A DNA stretch of 57,072 bases from Acinetobacter tianfuensis. GTDB lineage: Bacteria > Pseudomonadota > Gammaproteobacteria > Pseudomonadales > Moraxellaceae. The stretch spans positions 1-57,072 of the forward strand of contig NZ_RAXV01000025.1 in assembly GCF_003611465.1 (NCBI RefSeq), read 5' to 3'. The translations under genes were made by a program, and so were the position numbers. The notes beneath the pieces are model-generated. The model saw only the letters and a list, made by a program, of their open reading frames with translations, had not been told where the DNA came from and ran no database searches. Shown piece by piece: positions 57,058 to 57,072 of this stretch (the stretch's first letter is position 1; every line of letters starts with the position of its first letter).

Positions 57058-57072
57058 TGTTGAATAGGAAAT

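Overview
The window reads as ordinary chromosome of an Acinetobacter species or a close relative (Moraxellaceae). The evidence is an RNase HI-DnaQ fusion gene, an AtfA/SutA-type acidic RNA-polymerase factor, the rsmI-lppC-yraN-dolP block, a zapA-6S RNA pair, Acinetobacter-like sequences of SmpB, CoaD and FimL, and moderately AT-rich DNA. There are no rRNA genes, CRISPR arrays, insertion sequences or integrases.

Region by region. 1-2260: the end of an unidentified gene, smpB, coaD, a YfhL-type ferredoxin, RNase P RNA and tRNA-Met. 2282-3022: an AT-rich orphan gene next to that tRNA. 3368-6243: ubiH and a UbiI/UbiF-type hydroxylase (ubiquinone synthesis), then atfA/sutA. 6291-10783: a membrane gene with an in-frame stop, then rsmI divergent from lppC-yraN-dolP and an alpha/beta hydrolase. 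10838-14814: nudC, fimL and rnhA-dnaQ. 15022-23871: an MltD-type lytic transglycosylase with eight LysM repeats and the yejABEF peptide transporter. 23978-25926: an Old Yellow Enzyme homologue and a GST. 26100-33966: five identical tRNA-Glu(UUC) genes interleaved with a lipase-like gene, two paralogous amino-acid permeases and a Fur-box TonB receptor. 33987-38501: rnt, pyrC, a diguanylate cyclase and argG. 38502-44729: the lactate locus lldP-lldR-lldD-dld, with three LldR-type palindromes upstream and a composite hairpin element before dld. 44923-47135: fadH and tRNA-Ser. 47614-50663: a small accessory island. 50880-54161: 6S RNA, zapA, a ZapB-like coiled-coil gene, ygfB and pepP. 54313-57057: a GNAT, a CatB-like hexapeptide acetyltransferase, a TIGR00027-type methyltransferase and a membrane protein.

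The least explained part is 47.6-50.7 kb. It holds an intact gene of unknown function (A), an exported or anchored protein (B), a decayed start of a fourth gene fused to a partial second copy of A, and a lipoprotein gene (C). C's reading frame is interrupted at a run of six G and continues in another frame for about 37 codons. Repeated partial modules and small exported or lipoprotein genes are typical of toxin/immunity islands, but no toxin domain is recognised, so that reading is inference.

Regulatory signals that can be read directly are: sigma70-type promoters with 17-bp spacers in front of tRNA-Met, tRNA-Ser and three of the tRNA-Glu units (one inside the 3' end of rnt); two Fur-box matches upstream of the TonB receptor; the LldR palindromes; and many intrinsic terminators, several shared by convergent genes.
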